A stretch of DNA of 64,000 bases from Phaeacidiphilus oryzae TH49. GTDB taxonomy: Bacteria; Actinomycetota; Actinomycetes; Streptomycetales; Streptomycetaceae. Shown in pieces: positions 62,553 through 64,000 of the stretch. Made by a program: the position numbers and the translations under genes. The stretch's first letter is position 1, and every line of letters begins with the position of its first letter. The notes beneath the pieces are model-generated. The model was not told where the DNA came from. It saw only the letters and a program-made list of their open reading frames with translations, and did no database searches. The DNA is taken from assembly GCF_000744815.1 (NCBI RefSeq), contig NZ_JQMQ01000005.1, positions 2,054,055-2,118,054 of the forward strand. Direction: 5' to 3'.

Positions 62553-64000
62553 ATGCCGACCTGCCCGCAGGGCCACGATTCGCCGACCGACGACTACTGC
62601 GACGTCTGCGGGCTGGCGATCACGCCTTCGCCGAGCAGCCATCCCGGCGGGGACGCGGGCTCGATCTCCTTCGGCGCGACGGGCATGGCCCCGGTGTACT
62701 CGCCGCCGCCCGGCTACGGCGCTCCGCCGACGGCGGGCGGACTGGGCGGACCCGGCGGACCGGGCGGCCCCGGCGCGGGTCCGGGCGCCGGCGCGCAGGG
62801 CGCGTACGGAGCCCCGAGCACCCACCCGGGCGGCGGCCCCGGTGGCACCGAGGGCGCGGGCTACCCCGGCGGCGGCCAGTACGCACCGCCGAGCGGTCAC
62901 GGATCGCCCAGCGGTCCCGGAGGCGCGGGCGGCCCGGGCGGCCCGGGCGGTGGTTTCCGCGGCGGCAGCGCGGTCGGCTACGGCGGGGCCGCCGCCGGGC
63001 CGGCCGCGCCCGCCGGCCCCACCACCGAGGTGCGCTGCCCGATATGCGGCACCGTGCAGACCGAGCGGTACTGCGAGGAGTGCGGCTACGACTACGAGCT
63101 GTCCTCGCCGTCCCAGCGCGCCCGCTTCCAGCCCCCGCAGCCCCGGCAGGAGCAGCCGCCCGCGGGCGGGCCGGGCGGCGGACCGGGCAACGGGCCGGGC
63201 AACGGGCCGGGTGCGCCGGGCGACCCCGGCGGGTTCGGCGGTCCCTCGCAGCCCTCCTTCGGCGGCTACGCCGGTTCCACCTCCACCGGGCCGGCCGGCA
63301 GCGCCGGCAGCGGCGGTTCCGCCGGGCCGGCCTCCGGCTACGGCTACCCGCCGGCCGGGCCGACGCCAGGCGGCGCCCCGGGCCCCGGCGCCGCCGCTCC
63401 GGTTCCGGCGCCCGCGCGCTTCCCCGGAGGCAACGGCTCCAGCGCCGACTTCGTCATCCCCCCGCCCCCGGGCGGCGGTTCGGGAGCCGGCACCACCGAG
63501 CAGCCGTACCCGAACCTCCCCGGCGGCTTCGGGCCGCCGCAGCCCGGCGGCGGCTACCAGCAGCAGCCCGGCGAGGGCTATGAGCAGCCCGACAACGGCG
63601 ACTTCCACGTGCCGGGCAGCTTCGCCCCCCAGCCCCCGCAGCCGGCCACCACGACGACCTGGGTGGCGGTGGTCAACGCCGACCGGGAGTACTTCCAGGA
63701 GACGATGGCCCGCAGCGGCCCCGACGTGCCCGGGCTGTCCTTCCCGCCGTACTCGCCCGAGCGGAGGGTGCAGATGACCGGTCGCGGCCAGCTGCGGATC
63801 GGCCGGCGCAGCCACCACCGCGGCACCGTCCCGGAGATCGACCTGTCCACGCCGCCGGAGGACCCGGGCGCCTCGCACAACCACGCCCTCCTCCAGGAGC
63901 AGCCGGACGGCGGCTGGGTGGTGATCGACCAGGACTCCACCAACGGCACCACGCTGAACGGCTCCCCGGACGCGATCACCCCGCACATGCCGGTGCCGCT
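62553..64000 (+). CDS. FHA-domain protein with zinc ribbons (3' end outside the window)
   Basis: An open frame from ATG 62553 (GAGGGGGACTCCCG upstream) to the window edge, at least 482 residues. Zinc ribbon 1 is CPQGHDSPTDDYCDVCG (residues 4-20) and ribbon 2 CPICGTVQTERYCEECG (about 163-179). The rest up to residue 370 is Gly/Pro/Gln-rich. A forkhead-associated phosphothreonine-binding domain follows: LRIGRRSHHRGTVPEIDLS, then ASHNHALLQ and DQDSTNGTTLNG. The usual S-R-x-H is S-H-N-H here. It lies 47 bases after the VWA gene and is the likely reader of PknG phosphorylation, the place held by GarA/OdhI in mycobacteria and corynebacteria. Confidence 0.9.
   Translation, partial: MPTCPQGHDSPTDDYCDVCGLAITPSPSSHPGGDAGSISFGATGMAPVYSPPPGYGAPPTAGGLGGPGGPGGPGAGPGAGAQGAYGAPSTHPGGGPGGTEGAGYPGGGQYAPPSGHGSPSGPGGAGGPGGPGGGFRGGSAVGYGGAAAGPAAPAGPTTEVRCPICGTVQTERYCEECGYDYELSSPSQRARFQPPQPRQEQPPAGGPGGGPGNGPGNGPGAPGDPGGFGGPSQPSFGGYAGSTSTGPAGSAGSGGSAGPASGYGYPPAGPTPGGAPGPGAAAPVPAPARFPGGNGSSADFVIPPPPGGGSGAGTTEQPYPNLPGGFGPPQPGGGYQQQPGEGYEQPDNGDFHVPGSFAPQPPQPATTTTWVAVVNADREYFQETMARSGPDVPGLSFPPYSPERRVQMTGRGQLRIGRRSHHRGTVPEIDLSTPPEDPGASHNHALLQEQPDGGWVVIDQDSTNGTTLNGSPDAITPHMPVP

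Overview
The window is high-GC actinobacterial DNA. By eye it is well above 70% G+C, almost every real gene ends its codons in G or C, and GTG starts are common. Gene content (lexA divergent from nrdR-nrdJ, dapF-miaA-miaB-hflX, a CsnR-type chitosan operon, MerR/TetR/ROK regulators, hydroxamate siderophore genes) points to Streptomyces or a close Streptomycetaceae relative. No tRNA, rRNA, IS element, prophage or CRISPR array was seen.

Region 1 (1-8.1 kb): a conserved hypothetical gene, RNase HII, a TetR repressor facing an MFS drug exporter across two matched operators, a frameshifted NmrA-like gene, a RarD permease and an ABC-F ATPase. Region 2 (8.1-15.6 kb): nucleotide and SOS control, with B12-dependent ribonucleotide reductase nrdJ behind nrdR (two NrdR boxes), lexA facing away, and a DinG-type Fe-S helicase. 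Region 3 (15.7-25.3 kb): a six-gene, translationally coupled siderophore operon in exactly the rhbABCDEF (rhizobactin 1021) order, fed from one promoter with a DtxR/DmdR-type iron box. Region 4 (25.3-36 kb): a tandem-repeat array, then hflX, a Rel/SpoT homologue with a degenerate synthetase domain, dapF, a membrane protein, miaA, a lone antitoxin-like gene, a LigB-like protein and miaB.

Region 5 (36-44 kb): a TAXI binding protein, a MerR regulator co-transcribed with an EphD-like hydrolase/dehydrogenase fusion behind a MerR-style promoter, an EamA permease divergent from a LysR regulator, an HNH endonuclease and an MscS channel. Region 6 (44.2-51.4 kb): a csnR-E-F-G-H-K operon for uptake and breakdown of chitosan oligosaccharides, with a ROK operator over its promoter.

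Region 7 (51.6 kb to the end) is the most interesting part. It is a co-directional signalling cassette: a GlnX-like four-helix membrane protein, a GlnH-like amino-acid-binding protein, a coiled-coil protein, a micro-ORF of RLD repeats, a very large PknG-type kinase, a PP2C phosphatase, a von Willebrand A protein and an FHA protein cut by the window edge. In mycobacteria GlnH-GlnX-PknG senses glutamate/aspartate. Here the cascade appears extended with its own phosphatase and phospho-reader, and kinase, phosphatase and FHA protein carry related zinc-ribbon modules.

Three single-base reading-frame breaks (about 0.58, 4.44 and 23.53 kb) all lie in G/C runs and may be sequencing errors rather than real lesions.
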